Below are positions 6,691 through 12,616 of a DNA stretch of 12,616 bases, piece after piece. A program made the position numbers and the translations under genes. Source of the DNA: Piscirickettsiaceae bacterium (GTDB lineage: Bacteria; Pseudomonadota; Gammaproteobacteria; Thiomicrospirales; Thiomicrospiraceae); assembly GCA_027019045.1 (NCBI GenBank), contig JALUXI010000155.1, forward strand, positions 1 through 12,616, in the 5' to 3' direction. Position 1 is the stretch's first letter. Each line of letters opens with the position of its first letter. Below the pieces are notes generated by a model. The model had not been told where the DNA came from, searched no databases, and saw nothing but the letters and a program-made list of their open reading frames with translations.

Positions 6691-8154
6691 ATGTTACCCG
6701 TAGAAAAGCCTGCGGTCTTGGTGGTGGATGACGACCCCAAGGCGACCGCCACCCTCAAACGCACCCTGCGAAAGCATTTTAAGGTGCATATGGCGCACTC
6801 CGCACAAGAAGCAGAAGAGGTGTTGCGGTTTGAGTATATTCAGGCCATTGTCTGCGACCACCGTATGCCCAATGAAACGGGTGTGGCGTTTTTAAAAAGG
6901 GTTAGAGCGCAGTGGCCTAGCGTGATTCGCATTCTGATTTCAGGCTACTCCAGCTTAGAAGATACCATTGAAGGGGTGAATGAAGCGGGGATTTATCAAT
7001 ACATAGAAAAACCTTGGCAGCCTGAAAAGCTGATTCATATTCTTAACAATGCAGTGGAGCTGTTTGAACTTCAGCGGGAAAATCACCTGCTCTCAGTCGA
7101 GCTGAAAGTGGCACCTCAGGCATTGAAAAAAGAGGTGGCGCAGAAAAAAGCCCAACTCAAAGCCGCTTACCGCTGTGATGACATCATTCGCACTCCAGGT
7201 GGCGTGTTGGATCAAGTCATTCAAAAGGTGTGTCAAATCTCCGCTTTTGATTTTCCTATTCTAATTACAGGTGACTCTGGTACAGGGAAAGAGCTATTTG
7301 CCCGAGCCATTCACTACAACTCCGCTCGAGCAGATGGCCCTTTTTTGGCCGAAAATTGCGGAGCCTTGCCCGATCAGTTATTAGAGAGCGAGTTGTTCGG
7401 CTACAAAAAGGGGGCTTTTACAGGGGCTTATATGGACCATGTGGGTCTGATTGAACAGGCCAATGGTGGCACCCTGTTTTTGGATGAGATTGGTGAGATT
7501 TCGCCTGCTTTTCAAGTCAAGCTACTGCGGGTGTTGCAAGAGGGGGAGATTCGCCCGATTGGGCAGACCCAGCCCCGCAAGGTTGATGTACGCATTGTGG
7601 CGGCGACCAATCGCAACCTAGAAGAAGAGGTTAAAGCGGGGCGTTTTCGTGAAGATCTTTACTATCGACTGGTCGGCTACACCGTGCATCTGCCCGCTTT
7701 GAATGAACGAAAAGAGGACATTCCGCTACTGGCCAATGCCTTTTTACAGCAGTTGTGTGAACAGTATGACCGTCCCAATGCAGGCTTTACGGAAGAGGCA
7801 ATGCAATGCCTCATGCAGTATCGCTGGCCTGGCAATATCCGAGAGTTGCAAAATGAAATCGGTCGCAGCTTTATGATGACACCAGAAGGTGAGCCGTTGC
7901 GGGCAGAGTTTTTCTCACCAAGAGTCTTAAGAGCCGCCCCTGAAGAGATGGAGATGGAGGTGGCTTGGGTAGCGGGCGTGGGCGGTTCACTGAAAGAGAA
8001 GGTGGCGAAAATTGAAGCGCAAATTATCCGAGAAGCACTGATTCGTCATCGCTGGAATAAAACCAAGGTGGCTGAAGAGTTGGGATTGTCTCGTGTTGGC
8101 TTGCGGCAAAAAATGGAACGCTTTGGCATTGCCAGTGAAAAAGTAGCGATATGA
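6691..8154 (+). CDS. hupR: NtrC-family response regulator of hydrogenase expression (HupR/HoxA)
   Basis: Sigma-54-dependent transcriptional activator. Numbering from ATG 6691 (487 residues): receiver domain 8-125 with the acidic DDD pocket and phosphoacceptor Asp56 in CDHRMP; AAA+ domain with Walker A GDSGTGKE (194-201), sigma-54-contacting GAFTGA (241-246) and Walker B GGTLFLDE (259-266); Fis-type helix-turn-helix at about 450-481. An ATG at 6679 adds four residues and overlaps hypB, but 6691 has the better ribosome site (GGGATGG). Its likely target is the sigma-54 element upstream of hupS. In R. capsulatus HupR and Ralstonia HoxA the unphosphorylated form activates, so this may also act by that reversed logic. 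No kinase partner is in the window. Confidence 0.94.
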   Translation: MLPVEKPAVLVVDDDPKATATLKRTLRKHFKVHMAHSAQEAEEVLRFEYIQAIVCDHRMPNETGVAFLKRVRAQWPSVIRILISGYSSLEDTIEGVNEAGIYQYIEKPWQPEKLIHILNNAVELFELQRENHLLSVELKVAPQALKKEVAQKKAQLKAAYRCDDIIRTPGGVLDQVIQKVCQISAFDFPILITGDSGTGKELFARAIHYNSARADGPFLAENCGALPDQLLESELFGYKKGAFTGAYMDHVGLIEQANGGTLFLDEIGEISPAFQVKLLRVLQEGEIRPIGQTQPRKVDVRIVAATNRNLEEEVKAGRFREDLYYRLVGYTVHLPALNERKEDIPLLANAFLQQLCEQYDRPNAGFTEEAMQCLMQYRWPGNIRELQNEIGRSFMMTPEGEPLRAEFFSPRVLRAAPEEMEMEVAWVAGVGGSLKEKVAKIEAQIIREALIRHRWNKTKVAEELGLSRVGLRQKMERFGIASEKVAI

Positions 8155-8164
8155 GGAAAAAATG

Positions 8165-8467
8165 ATGTGTTTAGGCATACCAGGACAAATTATTGAAATC
8201 ACCGATGCCGAGCGGCAGTTGGCATTGGTGGAGGTTTCAGGGGTAAAGCGAGAGGTCAATGTCGCCTGTGTGGTGGAGCCTGACCAGCCTGTGGAGAGCT
8301 GTATTGGCTACTGGGTGTTGGTGCATGTGGGCTTTGCGATGAGTCGCATTGATGAAGAGGAAGCCGCCAAAACGCTGGCTATTTTGCAAGAACTCGGTGA
8401 GGTACAAGAAGAGCTAGATGCCATGCAAGCCAGCCAAGAGGCCTTAACAGAAGGGCAGAAACCATGA
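8165..8467 (+). CDS. hypC: Hydrogenase assembly chaperone HypC
   Basis: Chaperone that works with HypD to build the Fe(CN)2CO unit and then carries it to the large-subunit precursor. MCLGIPGQ supplies Cys2, and VLVHVGFAMSRIDEEEA supplies the conserved His54, which separates it from the HupF paralogue. Two adjacent ATGs exist (8162 and 8165). Cys must be residue 2, and the GAGGA ribosome site is better spaced for 8165. A Glu/Ala/Gln-rich tail from about residue 75 makes it 100 residues, longer than the usual 80-90. It follows hupR after 10 nt, and its stop overlaps the next gene in an ATGA junction. Confidence 0.96.
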   Translation: MCLGIPGQIIEITDAERQLALVEVSGVKREVNVACVVEPDQPVESCIGYWVLVHVGFAMSRIDEEEAAKTLAILQELGEVQEELDAMQASQEALTEGQKP

Positions 8468-9213
8468 GTGATGATGTCTTAAAAAGCCTCTACCCTTTTA
8501 TGGATGCCAAACCGCCAAAAACCACCCAAAACCGTAGCGGGACTGGGAATTCTGGCAAAAGTGCAGAAAAAACCGATGAAAATCCTGCTAAATTTGGGGT
8601 GTCGGATGCGGTATTGGCCGAGTCGATTTTGCAAAAGGCGCAAGAGAGTATTGCGGTCAAGCAGCACTACTTTGAAACCCAAACCGAGCAACTGGTGGCC
8701 GCTGCCAAAGCGATTGCGCAGGTGTATCGCAATGAAGGCAAGATGTTTACCATGGGCAATGGTGGGTCTAACTGCGATGCTTCCCATCTGGCGGTGGAGT
8801 TTCTACACCCTGTCACCGCTGGACGACCTGCTTTGCCTGCGATTAACTTGGGAGCAGATACCACCATGATTTTAGCCGCCAGCAATGATTTGGGGTTTGA
8901 AAATGCCTTTGTGCGTCAACTGATTGCACAAGCCAGAGCGGGAGATGTGTTGATAGGGTTTTCTACCAGTGGCTGTTCCGATAATTTAATGGCGACCTTT
9001 CGTAAAGCCAAAGAGTTGGGACTCACCACCATTGGATTTGCGGGTATGGATGGGGGCGATATGGCCAAAAGTGAAGCGGTGGAAATCTGCCTTGTGGTGG
9101 AGAGCATGAGTATTCACCGCATTCAAGAGAGTCATTTAACCACCTATCACATTCTATGGGATTTGGTGCATTCACTCTTGGCAGACGATCGAAAAAAACA
9201 GGTGGGAAGGTAA
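8464..9213 (+). CDS. SIS-domain protein, GmhA-like (phosphoheptose isomerase family), within the hyp operon
   Basis: Single SIS domain of the sedoheptulose-7-phosphate isomerase (GmhA) family, 249 residues. Residues 1-50 are a polar, low-complexity extension not typical of GmhA (about 190 residues). The core shows MGNGGSNCDASHLAVEF (97-113), LAASNDLGF (137-145), FSTSGCSDN (166-174) and IQESHLTTYHILWDLVH (220-236). His108, Glu112, Gln221 and His229 align by spacing with the metal and active-site residues of GmhA (H64, E68, Q175, H183), so an enzymatic role on a sugar phosphate is plausible. The ATGA overlap with hypC and the 4-nt gap to hypD imply co-translation with FeCN2CO assembly genes. 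Its part in hydrogenase maturation, if any, is unknown to me; a heptose/LPS role by chance location is the alternative. Confidence 0.88.
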   Translation: MSDDVLKSLYPFMDAKPPKTTQNRSGTGNSGKSAEKTDENPAKFGVSDAVLAESILQKAQESIAVKQHYFETQTEQLVAAAKAIAQVYRNEGKMFTMGNGGSNCDASHLAVEFLHPVTAGRPALPAINLGADTTMILAASNDLGFENAFVRQLIAQARAGDVLIGFSTSGCSDNLMATFRKAKELGLTTIGFAGMDGGDMAKSEAVEICLVVESMSIHRIQESHLTTYHILWDLVHSLLADDRKKQVGR

Positions 9214-9217
9214 GCAG

Positions 9218-10354
9218 ATGAAATATGTAGATGAGTTTCGCAATGGTGACCAAGCCAGAGCCATTGCCCAGCGGATTCAAAAATTGGTGGCAGCGCTAGG
9301 CGTACCAAAAGATCGCCCCTTGCAGTTTATGGAGGTGTGCGGCGGGCATACCCACTCGATTTTTCGTTATGGATTGAGTCAGTTTCTGCCCGAGGAGATC
9401 GAATTTATTCATGGCCCTGGGTGTCCCGTTTGTGTTTTGCCGATGGGCGTGGTGGATGACTGCATTGCCATTGCCGAGCAGCCCAATGTAATTTTTACCA
9501 CCTTTGGTGATGCGATGCGGGTGCCAGGCTCCAAAAAAAGTTTGTTGCAAGCCAAAGCAGAAGGGCGGGATGTGCGTATGGTCTATTCACCGCTCGATGC
9601 CTTGCAGTTGGCCAAACAGCACCCTGAAAAAGAAGTTGTTTTCTTTGGACTTGGGTTTGAAACCACCATGCCCAGCACCGCCATGACCGTCCAGCAGGCG
9701 GCGAAAGAGGGGGTGAAGAATTTTTCTCTTTTTTGTAACCACATCACCATTATTCCCACCATTAAAGCGATGCTCGATTCGCCCGATATGCGGCTAGATG
9801 GGTTTTTGGGACCAGGGCATGTGAGCATGATTATTGGGGCTGCGCCTTATGAATTTATTGCACGGGATTATCAACGCCCTTTGGTGATTGCAGGGTTTGA
9901 GCCGCTGGATATTTTGCAGTCGGTCTATATGCTGGTTAAACAGTTGCTAGAAGGGCGATGTGAAATAGAAAACCAATATGAACGCATTGTGCCAAGAGAG
10001 GGGAACCGTGTGGCATTGGGGGCGATTGCAGAGGTGTTTGAGCTGCGAGAGTTTTTTGAATGGCGAGGGATGGGATCTATTGACCATTCAGGCGTGCGGA
10101 TTCGAGAAAAGTATGCACAGTTTGATACCGAGCGAAAATTTGAGTTGCCACGACAAAAAATTGCCGACCCCGATGCCGCCCAGTGTGGTGAGGTGGTCAC
10201 TGGGGTGATCAAGCCTGAACAGTGTAAGCTGTTTGGCAAAGCCTGCACGCCACAAACGCCCATTGGGGCTTTGATGGTCTCCACAGAAGGGGCTTGTGCC
10301 GCCCATTATCACTATGGACAGGTAGAGATTCCACTATCGGAGGTGGGGGCATGA
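9218..10354 (+). CDS. hypD: Hydrogenase maturation protein HypD
   Basis: [4Fe-4S] protein that, complexed with HypC, is the assembly platform where iron receives its CN and CO ligands. The 378 residues carry the family signatures: Cys41 in CGGHTH, GPGCPVCVLP with Cys69 and Cys72, TFGDAMRVPGS, GFETT, GPGHVS, and IAGFEPLDILQ. The C-terminal cysteines in CGEVVxG, EQCKLFGKAC and EGACAAHYHYG include the cluster ligands. The ATG follows a GGGAAGG-containing region at the end of the SIS gene. The TGA overlaps the hypE ATG by 4 nt. Confidence 0.97.
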   Translation: MKYVDEFRNGDQARAIAQRIQKLVAALGVPKDRPLQFMEVCGGHTHSIFRYGLSQFLPEEIEFIHGPGCPVCVLPMGVVDDCIAIAEQPNVIFTTFGDAMRVPGSKKSLLQAKAEGRDVRMVYSPLDALQLAKQHPEKEVVFFGLGFETTMPSTAMTVQQAAKEGVKNFSLFCNHITIIPTIKAMLDSPDMRLDGFLGPGHVSMIIGAAPYEFIARDYQRPLVIAGFEPLDILQSVYMLVKQLLEGRCEIENQYERIVPREGNRVALGAIAEVFELREFFEWRGMGSIDHSGVRIREKYAQFDTERKFELPRQKIADPDAAQCGEVVTGVIKPEQCKLFGKACTPQTPIGALMVSTEGACAAHYHYGQVEIPLSEVGA

Positions 10355-11412
10355 GTCATTTTGAACAGCTGAAAACCCAATTGACGCAGCAGTTTGATGA
10401 CCAAGTGGTGACCTTGGCACATGGCAGTGGCGGTAAAGCGATGCAGCAGTTGATTGATCAGGTCATTCTGCCCTTTTTTCAACCTCCAACGGGCGAACAG
10501 CCACTGGAAGACCAAGCTCGTTTGCCCTTGCCAAGCGAACCGAGTCGGCTCTGCTTGACCACGGATTCTTATGTGGTCACCCCGATTCGGTTTCCAGGCG
10601 GGAGTATTGGGCATTTGGCCGTCAATGGTACGGTGAATGATATTGCCGTCTCGGGTGCTGTGCCGCAGTATTTGACCTGTGGGTTGATGATAGAAGAGGG
10701 GCTGCCCTTTGCGGCGTTGATTCACATCTTGTGCGACATGGCACAGGCGGCAGAAGCCGCAGGGGTGCAGATCGTGACAGGCGATACCAAGGTGGTGGAC
10801 AGAGGCAGTTGCGACAAGCTGTTTATCAATACCGCAGGGGTTGGCTTTCTGCCTGAAGGCTTAAATATTGAGATTCCCCAGATTCGGGCAGGCGATGCGG
10901 TACTCATCAATGGCGATATTGGAGATCATGGTGTGGCGATTCTGGCGGCTCGGGGGGAGCTGGCGTTGCAAACCACCATTGAATCTGACTGTCAGCCACT
11001 CACCGATTTGGTTCAAGCCTTGTTAAGGGCGGGAATTGAGATTCGAGCCATGCGGGATGTCACTCGAGGTGGTTTGGCAACAGTGCTGAATGAATTTGCC
11101 CAAGGCTCAGGACTGGGAATTTTAATCCAAGAAAAACAGATCCCAATGAAAGCAGAAGTGCGAGGGGTGTGTGAAGTGCTAGGGCTAGACCCACTCTATC
11201 TTGCCAATGAAGGCAAGCTGGCACTGGTAGTGCCGCAAGCACAGGTGGCAGATGCTTTGGCGGTGATGCAAGCACACCCAGCGGGACAAAAGGCGGCACA
11301 GGTGGCACAAGTGGTGACCGACCATGCTGGACGGGTGGTGATGCAATCCGATTTTGGCGGAAAAAGAGTGGTGGATATGTTGGTCGGCGAGCAGTTGCCA
11401 CGGATTTGTTAA
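10351..11412 (+). CDS. hypE: Hydrogenase maturation protein HypE (thiocarboxamide dehydratase)
   Basis: PurM-like ATP-dependent enzyme that dehydrates the thiocarboxamide on its own C-terminal cysteine to a thiocyanate, the source of the cyanide ligands. Residues 22-30 (LAHGSGGKA) form the N-terminal signature, followed by TTDSYVVTP, NDIAVSGAVP, GDTKVVDRG and RDVTRGGLATVLNE. The chain ends LPRIC, giving the required C-terminal Cys353. An in-frame ATG at 10294 lies inside hypD. The ATG at 10351 has a GGAGG ribosome site and gives the standard N-terminus. Its partner HypF, the carbamoyl donor enzyme, is not in this window. Confidence 0.97.
   Translation: MSHFEQLKTQLTQQFDDQVVTLAHGSGGKAMQQLIDQVILPFFQPPTGEQPLEDQARLPLPSEPSRLCLTTDSYVVTPIRFPGGSIGHLAVNGTVNDIAVSGAVPQYLTCGLMIEEGLPFAALIHILCDMAQAAEAAGVQIVTGDTKVVDRGSCDKLFINTAGVGFLPEGLNIEIPQIRAGDAVLINGDIGDHGVAILAARGELALQTTIESDCQPLTDLVQALLRAGIEIRAMRDVTRGGLATVLNEFAQGSGLGILIQEKQIPMKAEVRGVCEVLGLDPLYLANEGKLALVVPQAQVADALAVMQAHPAGQKAAQVAQVVTDHAGRVVMQSDFGGKRVVDMLVGEQLPRIC
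11220..11234. repeat. Perfect short palindrome GGCACT-ggt-AGTGCC inside hypE
   Basis: Six-base arms pair perfectly around a 3-nt centre. The plus strand from 11219 also reads TGGCAC followed by GTGC with the GG and GC 10 nt apart, so it resembles a sigma-54 -24/-12 element with one mismatch in the -12 block, about 190 nt before the transporter gene. It lies in well-conserved hypE coding sequence, so chance is the simplest explanation. Confidence 0.3.
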
Positions 11413-11425
11413 GAAGGAGTACAAA

Positions 11426-12085
11426 ATGGAATTTGGATTATGGGTTATTTTCTACTATGGCATTCTGCACGCCTTTGGCCCTGACCACTTAACCGCCATT
11501 GCAGATTTTTCAATTGGTAAAGATCGTCGCAAAACCATGATGATTACCGCAGGGTTTGCGGTGGCGCATGGATTGTCGTTGTTTATTTTTGCCAAAATCC
11601 TCCAGCAGTTTCACCTCTCTGAAGAGATGCTTGGCTATGGTGATGTGATTGCTTCCAGTGTGATTATTGCCATTGGGGTCTATCTGCTGTGGTTGGTTGC
11701 GTCCAAACGCATTCATTTGGATAAACATCTACATGATGGCAAAGAGCATATTCACATCTGGTTTGGTAAAAAAGCCCATCAACATAGTGCGGATACAGAA
11801 GAAAAGGTGGTGCTTGCTTCGGCAATTTCCATGGGGACACTGATGGGGATTGGCGGGGTGAGAGGGATGCTGATCACCTTGGCCGCCATTTCAGGGCAGA
11901 CAGTCAACTTTTGGATGGTGCTAAGCTTCACGCTGGGTGTTTTTTTGGTATTTATGATTTTCGGTCTATTGATCGCCTTTATCAATGATAACCTCCTGAC
12001 ATCAGAACAAAATGTCCGCCGAGTCTTTGGTACCGCAGGCTTGGTCTCTGTTGGTGTAGGGAGTTATATGTTAATGGGAGGATAA
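11426..12085 (+). CDS. NicO-like nickel/cobalt transporter
   Basis: Predicted inner-membrane permease of 219 residues, with about six hydrophobic segments (roughly 4-24, 37-60, 71-93, 128-155, 162-187, 201-217). HAFGPDHLTAIADF (15-28) in the first segment is the HxxxxDH nickel-binding signature of the NicO/HoxN/UreH superfamily. AGFAVAHGLS and GIGGVRGMLI are further polar motifs in membrane segments. A cytoplasmic or periplasmic loop at 97-120 holds nine histidines and may bind metal. It is not a HupE protein, whose signature differs. The ATG at 11426 follows AAGGAG, 13 nt after hypE. Nickel import for hydrogenase is the natural role; export as in RcnA is the alternative. Confidence 0.85.
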   Translation: MEFGLWVIFYYGILHAFGPDHLTAIADFSIGKDRRKTMMITAGFAVAHGLSLFIFAKILQQFHLSEEMLGYGDVIASSVIIAIGVYLLWLVASKRIHLDKHLHDGKEHIHIWFGKKAHQHSADTEEKVVLASAISMGTLMGIGGVRGMLITLAAISGQTVNFWMVLSFTLGVFLVFMIFGLLIAFINDNLLTSEQNVRRVFGTAGLVSVGVGSYMLMGG

Positions 12086-12096
12086 GGATGTTCTTT

Positions 12097-12120
12097 CTTA
12101 TGCACATATAAGTGTTTTTT
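12097..12120 (+). terminator. Weak hairpin plus T-run after the transporter gene
   Basis: CTTAT (12097-12101) pairs with ATAAG (12108-12112) around a 6-nt loop and is followed by GTG and six T. The stem is short and all but one pair are A-T, so termination would be inefficient. Its position, just after the long operon and before a separate promoter, is the main reason to list it. Confidence 0.3.
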
Positions 12121-12128
12121 GAAATTAT

Positions 12129-12156
12129 TTGGTCTTTCTCTTAATTCAGTTATAAT
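12129..12156 (+). promoter_or_regulatory. Sigma-70-type promoter for the second hydrogenase small-subunit gene
   Basis: A perfect TATAAT at 12151-12156 has TTGGTC (12129-12134, 3 of 6) 16 nt upstream, in an otherwise AT-rich gap. Transcription would start near 12163, about 25 nt before the ATG at 12188. A housekeeping promoter of this kind would give steady expression independent of HupR, which fits a sensor protein. The weak -35 lowers confidence. Confidence 0.5.
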
Positions 12157-12187
12157 CAAAAGCCTTCTTTAAGTAAGCGGTACGATT

Positions 12188-12616
12188 ATGGCTTCTGTCA
12201 AACCTACACGACCTCGCACACTTTTTTGGCTTCAGGCTGGGGGGTGTAGTGGGGATTCTTTGTCTATTTTGAATATGGATGACCCTGACCTTTTTACTCA
12301 GTTGCAAAACTGGGGGATTGAGGTGATTTGGCATCCGTCTCTTTCCTCACTCAGCCCCAAAGAGCAGGATGAACAGTTAGAGGCTTTGCTTTCGGGCGAG
12401 ATGCCGTTGGATTATTTCTGTTTGGAGGGCAATGTGGTCAATGGCCCAAATGATACGGGGATGTTTGATACTTTCCGTGGTCAGCCAAAAAGAGAGCTGG
12501 TTCAGGCATTGGCGGAACAGGCACAATATGTGATTGCGGTGGGTACCTGTGCCAGTTTTGGGGGCTTTGGTTCGATGGAAGGCGATGAGATGCAGGGCGT
12601 AGGCTTGCAGCATTTT
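12188..12616 (+). CDS. Cytosolic [NiFe]-hydrogenase small subunit, group 2-like (HupU/HoxB position), partial
   Basis: N-terminal 143 residues of a second hydrogenase small subunit that runs off the right edge. There is no Tat signal: the conserved core begins at residue 11 (TLFWLQAGGCSGDS), so it is cytosolic. It differs strongly from the hupS product. Cys20 is followed by S-G-Asp23 where the standard proximal-cluster motif has a second Cys. Cys121 in VAVGTCASFGG and the block LEGNVVNGPNDTGMFDTFRG resemble cyanobacterial HupS-type (group 2a) and actinobacterial (group 1h) subunits. Location beside hupR suggests a regulatory H2-sensing hydrogenase, but a soluble uptake enzyme is equally possible. 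It has its own promoter-like sequence, and no strong ribosome site is visible. Confidence 0.87.
   Translation, partial: MASVKPTRPRTLFWLQAGGCSGDSLSILNMDDPDLFTQLQNWGIEVIWHPSLSSLSPKEQDEQLEALLSGEMPLDYFCLEGNVVNGPNDTGMFDTFRGQPKRELVQALAEQAQYVIAVGTCASFGGFGSMEGDEMQGVGLQHF

Noticed and set aside
10312..10725. 137-codon open frame on the minus strand
   Set aside because: It lies wholly opposite hypD/hypE, whose motifs are intact; its product has no recognisable domain or ribosome site.
1..12616. CRISPR array, tRNA, rRNA or insertion sequence
   Set aside because: No regularly spaced repeats, tRNA-like cloverleaf, transposase motif or terminal repeats were seen; genes fill nearly all of the window.

Overview
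This window is almost entirely an uptake [NiFe]-hydrogenase locus. At its left edge, on the minus strand, is the N-terminal 285 residues of a Tat-exported, O2-tolerant (six-cysteine, group 1d) hydrogenase small subunit. A divergent, tightly packed plus-strand cluster of about 11 kb carries the accessory genes. At the right edge is the start of a second, signal-less (cytosolic) hydrogenase small subunit. The gene complement (HoxM/L/O/Q/R/T/V-type accessory set, HypABCDE, an NtrC-family HupR/HoxA regulator) suggests a proteobacterium that oxidises H2 in air. I suspect a gammaproteobacterial sulfur/hydrogen oxidiser of the Thiomicrospira/Hydrogenovibrio kind, but that placement is a guess from gene style and moderate GC, not a demonstrated match.

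Layout: hupS (1-855, minus, runs off the left edge; hupL and hupC would follow outside). Intergenic control region 856-1170, with a well-spaced sigma-54 -24/-12 element facing hupS and upstream dyads where an NtrC-type activator could bind. Then hupD, hupF, hupG, hupH, hupI, hupJ, hupK (1171-5445): protease, small- and large-subunit chaperones, and rubredoxin. Then hypA and hypB (nickel delivery), hupR (sigma-54 activator), hypC, a GmhA-like SIS-domain gene, hypD, hypE (cyanide ligand and Fe(CN)2CO assembly), and a NicO-like nickel transporter (to 12085). Most junctions overlap or abut, so this looks like one long transcription unit. After a 100-nt gap with a weak hairpin and a sigma-70-like promoter, the second small subunit starts at 12188.

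How the parts work together: the transporter, HypA and HypB supply Ni. HypE and HypCD make and assemble the Fe(CN)2CO unit. HupF and HupK probably pass it to the large-subunit precursor, and HupD trims that precursor after nickel insertion. HupG, HupH, HupI and HupJ look after the Tat-exported small subunit and its O2-tolerant [4Fe-3S] cluster. HupR probably drives the structural operon from the sigma-54 promoter. The second small subunit sits where HupU/HoxB-type H2 sensors often occur and may report H2 to HupR. hypF, a histidine kinase and hypX are not in the window.

The least expected elements are the SIS-domain sugar-phosphate-isomerase-like gene between hypC and hypD, the Cys-x-x-Asp proximal-cluster motif of the second small subunit, and a twin-arginine-like motif at the C-terminus of the HupJ chaperone.
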